The notes under the pieces are model-generated. The model was not told the origin of the DNA and searched no databases. It was given only the letters and a program-made list of their open reading frames with translations. The translations under genes and the position numbers were made by a program. This document shows, piece after piece, positions 46,543 through 55,640 of a DNA stretch of 64,000 nucleotides. Numbering within the stretch: the stretch's first letter is position 1; every line of letters starts with the position of its first letter. Source of the DNA: Candidatus Nitronereus thalassa (GTDB taxonomy: Bacteria; Nitrospirota; Nitrospiria; Nitrospirales; UBA8639); NCBI RefSeq assembly GCF_032191465.1, contig NZ_JAQOUE010000001.1:2232001-2296000 (forward strand). Direction: 5' to 3'.

Positions 46543-47931
46543 ATGACAGAAATACTGATTAATATTGGGTACTTACTCTCCGCCGCGCTCTTTATATTTG
46601 GCTTAAAAGGTCTCACCCATCCCCGAACAGCAGTCAGGGGGAACCTCTTTGGGGCCTGCGGCATGCTGCTCGCCGTCGTTATTACGCTGCTTGATAAAAG
46701 CATCGTAAGTTTTGAGGTCATTATTGCCGGCTTGATCATTGGTGCCATTGTTGGAGCCGTATTAGCCATCAAAATTGAAATGACCTCGATGCCAGAGCTG
46801 GTTGCCGTCTTTAATGGATTTGGAGGTATTGCTTCCGTCTTTGTCGCAGGCGCGGCCCTCATTGAAAGCACCATAAATGGCGCAACTCCATTGACCCAGG
46901 CAACCATTGCCGTTGCCGCATCTGGTCTCATTGGGGCGGTCACATTTTGGGGAAGCCTCGTCGCATTTGGAAAGCTGAAAGGTCTTATTGGCGATGGCGC
47001 CGTCCTGTTTTCCGGCCAACAAATTATTAATGCCGCACTTGCCATCACTGCCCTAGCTTTAAGCGCGGGGGTGGTAATGGATCCAACCAATGTGATTCTC
47101 TACTGGCTTTTGGTAGTGGCAGCCTCCGCCCTTGGAGTTCTGTTAGTTATCCCTGTTGGTGGGGCCGATATGCCGGTGGTGGTAGCGCTGTTAAATTCCT
47201 ATTCCGGACTTGCCGCCGCGGCAACCGGGTTTGTGTTATCGAATAACGTACTTATCATCACAGGGTCCCTGGTTGGGGCTTCGGGAATCATCCTGACACA
47301 AATTATGTGTAAGGCTATGAACCGATCCCTTTTCAATGTCCTTTTTGGGGTCCTCGCCCCCACGGGTGGTGGGGCCTCGGCGGATGAAGTGTATACTGGT
47401 CGCGTAAAGTCGACATCCCCCGAAGAGGTCGCCTTATTATTTGATGCGGCTCGAAGAGTCGCTATCATACCTGGCTATGGCATGGCCGTGTCCCAAGCCC
47501 AACACCCCGTGGCAAATTTGGCAGCCATACTTCAAGAGCGTGGAATTATTGTTGAATATGGGGTTCACCCAGTGGCAGGACGAATGCCAGGACACATGAA
47601 TGTACTTTTGGCCGAGGCCGATGTTCCCTACGAATCCCTCAAAGATATGGACGAAATTAACCAGGATATCGACCAAGTCGACGTGGCCTTGATCATCGGA
47701 GCTAATGATGTGGTCAACCCCTTGGCCAGAACCGACCCCACGAGCGCCATTGCAGGCATGCCCATCATTGATGTCGATAAAGCCAAAACCGTGGTAAATA
47801 TCAAACGGAGCCTAAGTCCAGGGTTTGCCGGCATTCCCAACCCACTGTTTGCCTTAGATAACTCGTTGATGCTGTTTGGTGATGGGAAAAAGGCGGTTTT
47901 GGATATTATTGCAGCACTGAAGGATTCCTAA
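46543..47931 (+). CDS. pntB: NAD(P) transhydrogenase beta subunit
   Basis: This 462-residue protein has nine hydrophobic segments in the first 270 residues. A soluble NADP-binding domain follows with GYGMAVSQAQHPVANLAAIL, GRMPGHMNVLLAEADVPY and IIGANDVVNPLARTD. It uses the proton gradient to drive NADPH formation from NADH, which is useful for reductive carbon fixation. It is the last gene of the three, followed by 252 AT-rich bases before rpsU. Confidence 0.94.
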   Translation: MTEILINIGYLLSAALFIFGLKGLTHPRTAVRGNLFGACGMLLAVVITLLDKSIVSFEVIIAGLIIGAIVGAVLAIKIEMTSMPELVAVFNGFGGIASVFVAGAALIESTINGATPLTQATIAVAASGLIGAVTFWGSLVAFGKLKGLIGDGAVLFSGQQIINAALAITALALSAGVVMDPTNVILYWLLVVAASALGVLLVIPVGGADMPVVVALLNSYSGLAAAATGFVLSNNVLIITGSLVGASGIILTQIMCKAMNRSLFNVLFGVLAPTGGGASADEVYTGRVKSTSPEEVALLFDAARRVAIIPGYGMAVSQAQHPVANLAAILQERGIIVEYGVHPVAGRMPGHMNVLLAEADVPYESLKDMDEINQDIDQVDVALIIGANDVVNPLARTDPTSAIAGMPIIDVDKAKTVVNIKRSLSPGFAGIPNPLFALDNSLMLFGDGKKAVLDIIAALKDS

Positions 47932-48183
47932 CTGCTGATATTTTCTATACTTTATAATTATAAAACAAGAGTATTTTCACCTACTATATTTCATGTAACA
48001 AAATAAATAAAATTTGGCTTGACTCGCCTCAATGCAATATTCATAACATATTGATTATATTAGTGAAAAATAATTTATAACTTTGGCAACCTTTTGTCTT
48101 GTCTGATCCTTTGCTTGTGTGCTACATTCAAGAAATGTCAATTGGAATTGAACTATTTTTAAAATCTGGAAATTGATAATGCC

Positions 48184-48378
48184 ATGGAAATAAGAGTCGT
48201 CAATAACAATGTAGAAAAAGCCTTACGAGTTGCAAAAAAGAAACTTGCAGCTGATGGTTTATTCCGTGAGTTGAAACGTCGTCGCTTTTACGAGAAACCG
48301 AGTGTCAAAAAGAAAGCTAAGGAACGAGAAGCGGCGCGTCGTAGACAAAAATGGCTAGCCAAGCGTACGTTCCGGTAA
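48184..48378 (+). CDS. rpsU: 30S ribosomal protein S21
   Basis: This 64-residue, very basic protein matches bS21: MEIRVVNNNVEKALRVAKKK, then LFRELKRRRFYEKPSVKKK and a basic tail. It is usually required for initiation through the 16S 3' end. It is preceded by 252 AT-rich bases without a gene, and stands alone as is common. There is no visible ribosome site of strong type. Confidence 0.93.
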   Translation: MEIRVVNNNVEKALRVAKKKLAADGLFRELKRRRFYEKPSVKKKAKEREAARRRQKWLAKRTFR

Positions 48379-48447
48379 TTCTTTCCCCTAAAACACATTC
48401 AGACTCTCTAGTCCAAAATTTCGTATCTATACATTACATTTCTTCCC

Positions 48448-49104
48448 ATGCGTGACCGTCAGATTCACGCGGCTGTCAAAATCGTTAAGAACACTATTCG
48501 GCAATGGGAAGAGCCTATTGTCGGAGTCGTGGCCCGAGAATCCCGCGATCCTTTCCAGATCCTCATCGCCTGCCTTCTTAGCCTTCGCACCAAAGATCAC
48601 ACTACGGCTGAAGCGAGCCAACGATTATTCTCTCTAGCGGATAACCCAGCACGAATGCTCAAGCTACCACTCAAGCAAGTGGAACACGCTATCTTCCCTG
48701 TAGGATTTTACAAAACCAAGGCCAAACAAATTCATGCGATCTGTCAGAGTCTCTTAGAAAACTTTGAGGGCCGAGTTCCCCGCACAATTGATGAATTGCT
48801 CACACTCAAAGGAGTAGGGAGAAAAACGGCAAACTTAGTGGTCACTGTGGGATATAACAAACCGGGAATTTGCGTGGATATTCATGTCCACCGCATCAGC
48901 AATCGTTGGGGATACATTCAAACCAAAACCCCTGAGGAATCCGAGCAAGCGTTACGGAACAAACTCCCCAAAAAATATTGGATCCAATTTAACGATTGGC
49001 TCGTCCCCTACGGCCAAAACCTCTGCCGCCCAGTTTCACCCTTTTGTAGCCAATGTCCTGTGAGTGATTATTGTGATCGGGTGGGTGTGACTACCTCGCG
49101 GTAG
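48448..49104 (+). CDS. nth: endonuclease III
   Basis: This 218-residue DNA glycosylase/AP lyase repairs oxidised pyrimidines. The helix-hairpin-helix LKGVGRKTANLVV contains the catalytic Lys, and the Asp in CVDIHVHRISNRWG is the second active residue. A [4Fe-4S] cluster is supplied by CRPVSPFCSQCPVSDYC (Cys-x6-Cys-x2-Cys-x5-Cys). Length is normal. A repeat element begins about 55 bases after the stop. Confidence 0.95.
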   Translation: MRDRQIHAAVKIVKNTIRQWEEPIVGVVARESRDPFQILIACLLSLRTKDHTTAEASQRLFSLADNPARMLKLPLKQVEHAIFPVGFYKTKAKQIHAICQSLLENFEGRVPRTIDELLTLKGVGRKTANLVVTVGYNKPGICVDIHVHRISNRWGYIQTKTPEESEQALRNKLPKKYWIQFNDWLVPYGQNLCRPVSPFCSQCPVSDYCDRVGVTTSR

Positions 49105-49160
49105 ACTTCTCTTACCCGAGTTGTCATTCTGAGCGGAGTGAAGAATCTCTCTTTTTTATA

Positions 49161-49398
49161 TGCAGGGTTTCGCCCCTGCAGACGAGGTCCTTTTGTTTCG
49201 GCAAAAGGACCCAAAACCATTCTCGCCCGTGCGCGGCCCCTCCAACCTTACTAAGAAGCAAGGTCCCGGGGTCCCCTCCGCTTCCGTACCGAATAAGATG
49301 GCTCAGAAACTCGCTCCGAGGTGAAAAACCACCTCTCCACTCAAACAGCCTTCGCCGAGAGGTTGGATTCGGCACTCCACCTCCGCCGCGCCCAAGGC
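49161..49398. repeat. structured repeat, copy 1 (inverted)
   Basis: This 238-base element matches 50554-50745 in inverted orientation. It holds two hairpins: TGCAGGG/CCCTGCA (49161-49180) and GTCCTTTTG/CAAAAGGAC (49187-49210). GC-rich blocks with the same order as copy 2 follow (GCGGCGGAG, TCGGCGA, GGCTGTTTGAGTGGAG on the - strand). Compared with copy 2 it has an extra 40-50 bases in the centre. It occupies most of the 363-base gap after nth. Confidence 0.8.
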
Positions 49399-49467
49399 GT
49401 GGGGAAATGACCATTTGATGTTTTCAACCGGACAATACTATCAACAATATATTTGGCTCCATTAACC

Positions 49468-50259
49468 TTACGACGCAGCACCCACTTTCCATTTCACAAG
49501 TTTTTGATATGAAATTGAAAGAATGGCTACTTCAATGAGGATTAAAAAACAGTGTGCGATTTCGTAGATTATCGTTGCGCCAAAGCCAAATTTCTCCATA
49601 GAAAGATCACCAATAATCGTCGGCAAAAACAAAAATGCTACCGGAATCCCTGCTACAAGAATTCCCAACCTCCACCCATTTCCAATGGAAAGAGCCCATA
49701 CAGATGAGAAGTCCTGGTCAAGATTTAAAGCGATTGACGGGAGGATTAGACTTAGCCTCCCCACAATGGGAAAGAAAGCTATCACCATTAGGAGCAGCCA
49801 ACTTCCAAAAAACGGTCCAGAGATTTGTGGCGGGACAAAAGCAGATCCACCCATTGCTAAAACTAGTATTGGACTAAACATCATTAATAGACCAATGATA
49901 TAAATTCCGGTGAATCTCAGTAAAAACTGAGTCTCCCGCATGGCCCAACCACCAAAACCGAACTGCGGAACAACATGTTTTCCAATGAGAATGGAACGAT
50001 GGCAAGGAATCGCAAATATCGTAAATATTATTGAGGCTGGGATAATTGCTATAAAACTTAGTCCAATCTGGACCCAAGTGTCTTCCACAACTCCAATCAA
50101 ATACGTTTCTAGGAGATGGATCAATACCCACAGGCCAACCGGGACAATAAGCAGTCGTCCAAAATGAAACCGATCACCCCATACCACCATGATAGCTTCC
50201 TGAATGGTGGGCCATAGGGGTAAACGTGCTAGTTTTACATCTTCGTGTATCTCAGACAT
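49468..50259 (-). CDS. six-helix membrane protein between repeat copies
   Basis: This 263-residue inner-membrane protein has about six hydrophobic segments (LIVPVGLWVLIHLL, FIAIIPASIIFTIFAIP, FTGIYIIGLLMMFSPILVL, GSWLLLMVIAFFPIVG, VAGIPVAFLFLP and CFLILIEVAILSISY). I do not recognise a family. The N-terminal cytoplasmic stretch is short. It is the only gene between the two inverted repeat copies, which makes a passenger role conceivable. There is no adjacent partner on either side. Confidence 0.7.
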   Translation of the reverse strand: MSEIHEDVKLARLPLWPTIQEAIMVVWGDRFHFGRLLIVPVGLWVLIHLLETYLIGVVEDTWVQIGLSFIAIIPASIIFTIFAIPCHRSILIGKHVVPQFGFGGWAMRETQFLLRFTGIYIIGLLMMFSPILVLAMGGSAFVPPQISGPFFGSWLLLMVIAFFPIVGRLSLILPSIALNLDQDFSSVWALSIGNGWRLGILVAGIPVAFLFLPTIIGDLSMEKFGFGATIIYEIAHCFLILIEVAILSISYQKLVKWKVGAAS

Positions 50260-50553
50260 TATTGTTGGTTATTAAATTTCATAAAACTTCAGCCATAGAT
50301 TTCTCGTAAAGTAAAGAAGTGCACGATTTGTGCCTTATTGCCTTTCCCGAATATAAAGAATAAAAAATCACACTAACTTGTTGTTATCAAAGGCCAAGGG
50401 AAATGTAAGATCTTTTTAATCACTTTCCAACAAATAGAAATTGTATCTGAAAAGATACACTCAAGTACCCTTTGGTGCTTTCAAAAAGCTGACACTATTC
50501 CTTAAAGAACAAACTGTGGGAATAATTTTTAGTTAACTTATGGATGCACCTTG
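50260..50553. other. AT-rich gene-free flank
   Basis: These 294 bases lie between the membrane protein start and repeat copy 2. I see no gene; the base composition is clearly more AT-rich than the neighbours. Confidence 0.5.
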
Positions 50554-50745
50554 CCTTCGGGCGCGGCGGAGCCGAGGTGCTGAATTCGACTCTTCGGCGA
50601 GGGTTGTTTGAGCGGAGCGAGTTCCCGAGCCATGTAATTCGGGACCGTGGCGGAGTTTACCCACAGGGACGCGCACGGGCGGATATGGTTTTGGGCACTT
50701 TTGCCGAAACAAAAGTGCCTCGTCTGCAGGGGCGAAACCCTGCAT
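50554..50745. repeat. structured repeat, copy 2 (direct)
   Basis: This 192-base element matches copy 1 in reverse orientation. It has the hairpins GCACTTTTG/CAAAAGTGC (50695-50718) and TGCAGGG/CCCTGCA (50725-50744). The first stem differs from copy 1 at two pairs, both with compensating changes, while the loop CCGAAA and all flanking bases around the stems are identical. Confidence 0.8.
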
Positions 50746-50789
50746 GAAAATAATTTCTCAATAAGTGAAAAGTTTTGTGAAAGGGAAGT

Positions 50790-51209
50790 CTAGATAAACA
50801 AGGTCGTCTCGGCCCCTGCCGCCATCGCCAAAATAGCCGGCAGCCCCATCACTTCGTCTACGCTTTTTGCCACCGCATCCGCATCCACACCCATATATTC
50901 TAATCCCGCACTACAGGCGATAAGTCGAAATTGGCCAACCTTCTTGGCGTCTTCAAACATCTCAGAAATTTGTGGAACTTTGCGCTCGGCCAGTAGTCGA
51001 GTAACTTCATCATGATACGCCTGATACTCCGGAGGGAAGTCCACCTTATTGATGTTCCCTTCAGCCAGTTTCTTAATGGTCCAAAAAAGCAGAACGACCG
51101 TTACCTCTTTTCCCATAGCCGACGCCGTCAGCCCTAAGGTTGCGACTTGATGCAATTTATCGTAAGTGGCGTTATGGGCATAAATGATAAAGCGTGGCAG
51201 AGAACTCAT
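50790..51209 (-). CDS. DsrE/DsrF-like protein
   Basis: This 139-residue soluble protein has the DsrE fold: FIIYAHNATYDKLHQVATLGLTAS at the start, then VTVVLLFWTIKKLAEG and the conserved LIACSAGLEYMGVDADAV near residue 105, with the Cys of LIACSAG as the candidate sulfur carrier. Related proteins handle persulfide sulfur, but this one lacks neighbours such as dsrA or tusA, so its donor is unknown. It stands alone. Confidence 0.85.
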   Translation of the reverse strand: MSSLPRFIIYAHNATYDKLHQVATLGLTASAMGKEVTVVLLFWTIKKLAEGNINKVDFPPEYQAYHDEVTRLLAERKVPQISEMFEDAKKVGQFRLIACSAGLEYMGVDADAVAKSVDEVMGLPAILAMAAGAETTLFI

Positions 51210-51342
51210 ACAATTATTATTCTTGCATTGGGAGGATATGGATAAATGGAATCGTCACGGGAGCGATTATAGCGGTGGGCCGAATCACTCGCAATAGAGA
51301 GAACCCATTAAAAATTGTTCTGTATGATAACTTGAGGGGAAA

Positions 51343-52086
51343 TTAGGACCGATTGACTTGAATGAGGGGTGATCGAGATGAGCGAGGGAGAGGCCAATCG
51401 TCTTGTTCAAACATCAAACAACATTTCAGTCGCCCACAAACCCCAATGCGATGCGTATCATTACCCCACGCGCTTTCTTTTCTCGACAGCTTCAAATTTA
51501 CGGGTTTAAAGTCGGACAAAAAACTCGCGCAACACAACACCAAACCGCAGGTATCGACCCCACTGATTCGACGGGCCTCCTCTCGGCTGGAAATCTGCCG
51601 CATTTCAATACGACAACTAAAATGCTTGGCTAAATCTTTGACGAGCTGACGAAAGTCCACCCGCGATTCTGCCGTATAGCAGAACGTCAAAATGCGCCGC
51701 TGAAACGAACCATACACTTCCACCAATTTCATTTGGAGGCCCAAAGCTTCGGCCCGTTCTCGGCAAAATTCCTTTCCCGACTTGGCGATCTTTTGTTGGG
51801 AAGCAATATTCGCTTCATCTTCCGAAGTCGCCTTCCGCAGCACACTTTTCATCACTCGCATGGGAGGGATAAAAGGAAGAACCTGTGGCGCTGAATACAC
51901 TTTCCCATAGGTCACATCGTTATCCAATTCCAGAACGACCCAATCTCCCACTTCTAAGGAGGCACCATCCACTCGAGCCTGCTTCACTTCACCTTCATCG
52001 CGAACTTTCACACCAACAATAGTGACAACTTCGGGGTAGGATTCTTCATCGTGGGGATTGGGGGTGGGAATGGTTGATTCAGTCAT
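51343..52086 (-). CDS. PSP1-domain protein (RicT/YaaT-like)
   Basis: This 247-residue protein has the PSP1 C-terminal domain with VDTCGLVLCCASFLSDFKPV and GVCGRLKCCLMFEQD. The clustered Cys pairs (CC at two sites) could bind an iron-sulfur cluster, as in the Bacillus RicT/RicA/RicF complex controlling mRNA processing. The N-terminal part is a beta-rich YaaT domain (DWVVLELDNDVTYGKVY). No ricA or ricF is adjacent. Length is near normal. Confidence 0.87.
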   Translation of the reverse strand: MTESTIPTPNPHDEESYPEVVTIVGVKVRDEGEVKQARVDGASLEVGDWVVLELDNDVTYGKVYSAPQVLPFIPPMRVMKSVLRKATSEDEANIASQQKIAKSGKEFCRERAEALGLQMKLVEVYGSFQRRILTFCYTAESRVDFRQLVKDLAKHFSCRIEMRQISSREEARRISGVDTCGLVLCCASFLSDFKPVNLKLSRKESAWGNDTHRIGVCGRLKCCLMFEQDDWPLPRSSRSPLIQVNRS

Positions 52087-52191
52087 GACGAGAGCCCAGA
52101 ATTATTCACCGATTGTTAGTCGTATCACATTAAATGACGGGACAGCAAGAAAGTATACCTATCTGGAGACCGAAGAAATACATGACAGCCC

Positions 52192-53814
52192 CTACCTTGA
52201 AGCACCAGTAAGCGCTAGAGGCAACTGATGTTCGAGTTGATAAAGAATGGGAGGAGCTAAGGTCTCGGCACTCGCATGAACCTGAACCTGACCGTTGTCA
52301 TGCACTCGAACGATATCTAAGGCTTGACCATGGTGATAATGACACCCCAAAGGCGCTAACAACTCCTTCAGAGATTCTGGCGGATCCCAATGGGCGGTCA
52401 GCAAAGCCGTACGGGCGGGATTTCGATGACTGAACATAAACGAAAGATGATCTGGATACCAATCCGCTCCACCCGTGGCATAAGAGACAAAAAGTTGAGC
52501 GTTGGCTTGGGCAATAAGCTCCGATAAATATTGATTGGTCAAAAATCCATTTTCCCCAACCTCTAACCATTTTCCAGGATGAGACAAGCTCGCATGGGCG
52601 GCGTAGGAACGAATTTCTTTCAACTGTTGTTGCGAGGCATAGACGGTCGCAATGGAACCATATTTCTCCACAAGCTTGTTCATTACTCCGTTGTGAACCG
52701 CAGAGTCCCCGTCATTCGTGGGACCGCTATCCGCATGAACTAATGTATTATGGCCCCGATCCACAATGAGGTAACAATTTCTCGGCAACGCCAAGTCACA
52801 AGGATCTTCTCCATAGAAAGGCACCGACACCACCTCGCCGCCCTCAAACTTCCAAGACTCTCCATGAGCCAATTCAATGACATTCGTAAAGCCGAGCTCT
52901 TGCATGAGCGAAAGATAATCGAAATATAAGGCTTGCCGGTTTTTCCGGCTCGGCACAATGATCGGTGCATCTTTCGGTAGATGGAGCAGGGTCCGGGGAT
53001 CCACATGATCGTCATGGTCATGTGTCAAAAACACCGCCGCAGGAGATGGCAACAGAGAATTCCAAAGCGAAGGAACGGGAGACTCCGCAAACCATGGCAT
53101 GAGCCAAGGATCAAACCATAGAAACTGGTTCTGCTGTCTATACATCAACGCCGCATGTCCTAAGTGCACCATGTCTCGATCCCGCGTGGCATCCAACCAA
53201 TAGGTGCGGACTGAAGAGGTATCGGAAACAGTCAAACATTCATGCGTGGAGAGTTGCTCGACAAGATGATTCAAATGTCGCTCAATCTCACGACCCGACG
53301 CTGTGGCAATCGTGCGAATCTCTGCCACTGTGCGTGTCCCATTTAAAAACCCCAAGAGCTTGCCCACATATGGGGAGAGAGGTCGATCAAATCCAAAGGG
53401 GATAGCCTGGCGTTTTACCGCATTGAAAATTCGCAATCCACCATAATTCATGACGGCGGACTTATCCCGATCGTGGGGAAATTCCCAGAGAAACGTGCCA
53501 TCCGGATTTCGTCCGCACCGAATATGGTCTTGAAGACGCGGTCGGGTGCGCACGACTTCTGCATAGGCATCTTCAAGCCGCTTCTGAACGTTGGGATCGT
53601 CGACGGTCGTCCGTCGCGCAAACACATCACTAATGGCAGTTTCCACCGAACTCATAAGTACGCTGTGCACTTCGTGCAAGCTCGCGACCACCTCAGGATC
53701 TACTCCCCCCATAAAAGGAAACGGCCCCGGAGGTTCAGCACTTTCCAATTGCACCCACACCCAGGGCTGCAACCCTAAAAATTGATTCGAGCCAAATTGG
53801 TCCCAAATAGGCAT
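52192..53814 (-). CDS. metallo-beta-lactamase-fold protein with PqqD-like domain
   Basis: This 540-residue cytoplasmic protein has two modules. The first includes a PqqD-like winged helix at about residues 144-196 (GKLLGFLNGTRTVAEIRTIA and an ensuing helix pair). The second is an MBL domain with zinc motif THDHDDH at residues 264-270 plus later His residues (VHADSGPTNDGD). PqqD-like modules often bind a peptide for radical-SAM peptide modification. No peptide or SAM gene lies nearby, so the function is open. Confidence 0.82.
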   Translation of the reverse strand: MPIWDQFGSNQFLGLQPWVWVQLESAEPPGPFPFMGGVDPEVVASLHEVHSVLMSSVETAISDVFARRTTVDDPNVQKRLEDAYAEVVRTRPRLQDHIRCGRNPDGTFLWEFPHDRDKSAVMNYGGLRIFNAVKRQAIPFGFDRPLSPYVGKLLGFLNGTRTVAEIRTIATASGREIERHLNHLVEQLSTHECLTVSDTSSVRTYWLDATRDRDMVHLGHAALMYRQQNQFLWFDPWLMPWFAESPVPSLWNSLLPSPAAVFLTHDHDDHVDPRTLLHLPKDAPIIVPSRKNRQALYFDYLSLMQELGFTNVIELAHGESWKFEGGEVVSVPFYGEDPCDLALPRNCYLIVDRGHNTLVHADSGPTNDGDSAVHNGVMNKLVEKYGSIATVYASQQQLKEIRSYAAHASLSHPGKWLEVGENGFLTNQYLSELIAQANAQLFVSYATGGADWYPDHLSFMFSHRNPARTALLTAHWDPPESLKELLAPLGCHYHHGQALDIVRVHDNGQVQVHASAETLAPPILYQLEHQLPLALTGASR

Positions 53815-53901
53815 GACTAAAGACAGGCTTTCTGTGAAATGAGGAATGGCAAAGTTATGATCATAATGAGATCAATGAGAGTTTTAAAAATTATTCGGCG
53901 A

Positions 53902-54339
53902 TCAGGAAGAGAACCGAATAGGGCTTATCGTGGGTTCGTAGAGTACTTGGATCACGATGTGGTCCGGATCTGCAAGGTAAAATGAATAACTGCCGTCTCG
54001 ATGTTGTTTGGGTTGATGTACAATCCTGATTCCTTCCTTCACCACCTGGGAATACAATTGATTCACACTCTCCGGAGATTCCATTAAAAACCCCAAGTGG
54101 TCGAGGAACTGTCCATGGTTCGGTTGGTGTAGTTCAAGATCTTCAACTGGAATTTGGTGCAGGGCTAGGTTATCGACCCCGGAACTCATATACACATTTT
54201 CGGCATCTGGTTCCCATACAATGTTCATTCCAAACCAGGTTTGATAAAAGGCTTTCGAGGTGGCAAGATTGCTCACCTTGAGCGCCACATGACGTAACCC
54301 TTTAGTGGAAGGAATATTTGATTGATCGTTTGCAGCCAT
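53902..54339 (-). CDS. VOC/glyoxalase-fold protein
   Basis: This 145-residue soluble protein has one VOC module pair. GLRHVALKVSNLATSKAFYQ (about residues 14-33) and LDHLGFLMESPESVNQLYSQ begin the two halves, and FYLADPDHIVIQVLYEP ends the domain. Possible metal ligands are H18, H85-like and E/H near the end. Substrate unknown. It diverges from hemD with a short gap. Confidence 0.88.
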   Translation of the reverse strand: MAANDQSNIPSTKGLRHVALKVSNLATSKAFYQTWFGMNIVWEPDAENVYMSSGVDNLALHQIPVEDLELHQPNHGQFLDHLGFLMESPESVNQLYSQVVKEGIRIVHQPKQHRDGSYSFYLADPDHIVIQVLYEPTISPIRFSS

Positions 54340-54409
54340 GACTCTTGTTCAGGAACACCCAAAGAATCCATCTTAGCCATGCCCACGATATGGAGCAACC
54401 CCGACGAGT

Positions 54410-55300
54410 ATGTCTTGGAGGACCATGACCGTTCCCTCTAGTTCAACCCCGCCGCATGGATTCTCAGGGTTAACTGTGGCGGCCTTCGAAAGTCGAATGG
54501 GGGAGCAAATGGCCACACTAATTTCACGGCATGGCGGTATTCCCTTGGTTGCACCCTCCATGCAAGAAATTCCTTTGGAGAATAATTCTGAGGCCTTGGC
54601 CTTTGGCCACCGTTTACTGGCGGGCAATATCGACATCCTCATTTTGCTAACCGGGGTCGGGACCAGAACGTTATTGGAAGTTTGGAAAACACAGTGGAAC
54701 TTGGAAGATATCAAGCATGCCTTGACCCAGACAACAATCCTTGTGCGTGGGCCTAAACCCTTGGCCGCCCTTAAGGAGTTCGGTCTCCAGCCACACCTTA
54801 CGGTTCCCGAACCTAATACCTGGGAAGACATTCTCCAGACCCTTGATATATTCAAGCCAGAAGGGCTTTCTCGGCTCACCATCGGCGTACAAGAATATGG
54901 CACCACAAACGTGGAATTAATGACCGCCTTGGGTTCCAGAGGCGCCGAGGCGATTGGGGTGCCAGTGTATCGATGGGCCCTCCCAGATGATGTGCAACCA
55001 TTACAAAAGGTCCTCCAAGCTATTCTTTTCCAATCAGTCGATGTCCTCCTATTTACGAGTGGGGCCCAAGCCACACACATTGTGGACCTCCTCAATCGAT
55101 CCCATCAGCTCCAGGACTTTCGTCAGGCTCTCGATCGGATAATGGTAGCCTCCATTGGTACTATCACCAGTCAACAACTTCGTGCCTACGATTTTCCAGT
55201 GGATTTAGAACCTAGCCATTCCAAAATGGGTATCCTTGTAAAGGAAGCCAGCCTCAAAGCTCAGGACATCCTCCAACACAAACGCGGAACAGGCTCCTAA
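54410..55300 (+). CDS. hemD: uroporphyrinogen-III synthase
   Basis: This 296-residue enzyme cyclises hydroxymethylbilane to uroporphyrinogen III in haem synthesis. It has two alternating HemD domains: VAAFESRMGEQMATLISRHG, LLTGVGTRTLLEVW and the second TIGVQEYGTTNVELMTALGS with LFTSGAQATHIVDLL. Conserved catalytic residues are few in this family. The exact start is unclear: ATG at 54410 or 54425. No other haem gene is adjacent. Confidence 0.88.
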   Translation: MSWRTMTVPSSSTPPHGFSGLTVAAFESRMGEQMATLISRHGGIPLVAPSMQEIPLENNSEALAFGHRLLAGNIDILILLTGVGTRTLLEVWKTQWNLEDIKHALTQTTILVRGPKPLAALKEFGLQPHLTVPEPNTWEDILQTLDIFKPEGLSRLTIGVQEYGTTNVELMTALGSRGAEAIGVPVYRWALPDDVQPLQKVLQAILFQSVDVLLFTSGAQATHIVDLLNRSHQLQDFRQALDRIMVASIGTITSQQLRAYDFPVDLEPSHSKMGILVKEASLKAQDILQHKRGTGS

Positions 55301-55640
55301 AAGGTCTCCTCCTTCGTGCAACATTACTCCCAAACAACTCTCTTAATCTTCTGAAGGAAGAGTTCCAGATAGGAACCCCAATCCCTGTGTAGTTTTGCCT
55401 CAAAATTTCCTTTCGCCATTTTTATGGTCAAGCGCTTTAAAGTCTCCCTTTCCCCCTCCTTGGCACGTTACCAAAACCAAAAAACCTGAGAAAAAATGTA
55501 AAGAAAATGCGACTGGGCCTACCTTTGTGGAAATAGATTTTGGTATCCTATATAGATTGAAAGGCAGAGCATGGATTGCTACAAATTAGGATTCCCGACT
55601 CGCCATTTTTTCACCCAACCATCACGAAAGAGTTGTCACC
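55301..55640. promoter_or_regulatory. leader region of copper cluster, candidate promoter
   Basis: These 340 bases are gene-free. TTGTGG (55525-55530) and TATATA (55549-55554) are 18 bases apart, the only promoter-like pair, about 85 bases ahead of the cupredoxin gene. No copper-box or Fur site was recognised. Confidence 0.4.

Noticed and set aside
49124-49414. 96-codon frame over repeat copy 1
   Set aside because: The copies are non-coding repeats. The frame is not preserved in copy 2 and no ribosome site is present.
50533-50747. Frames of about 70 codons over repeat copy 2
   Set aside because: The two frames do not match the frame over copy 1, and the covarying stems argue for structure rather than protein.
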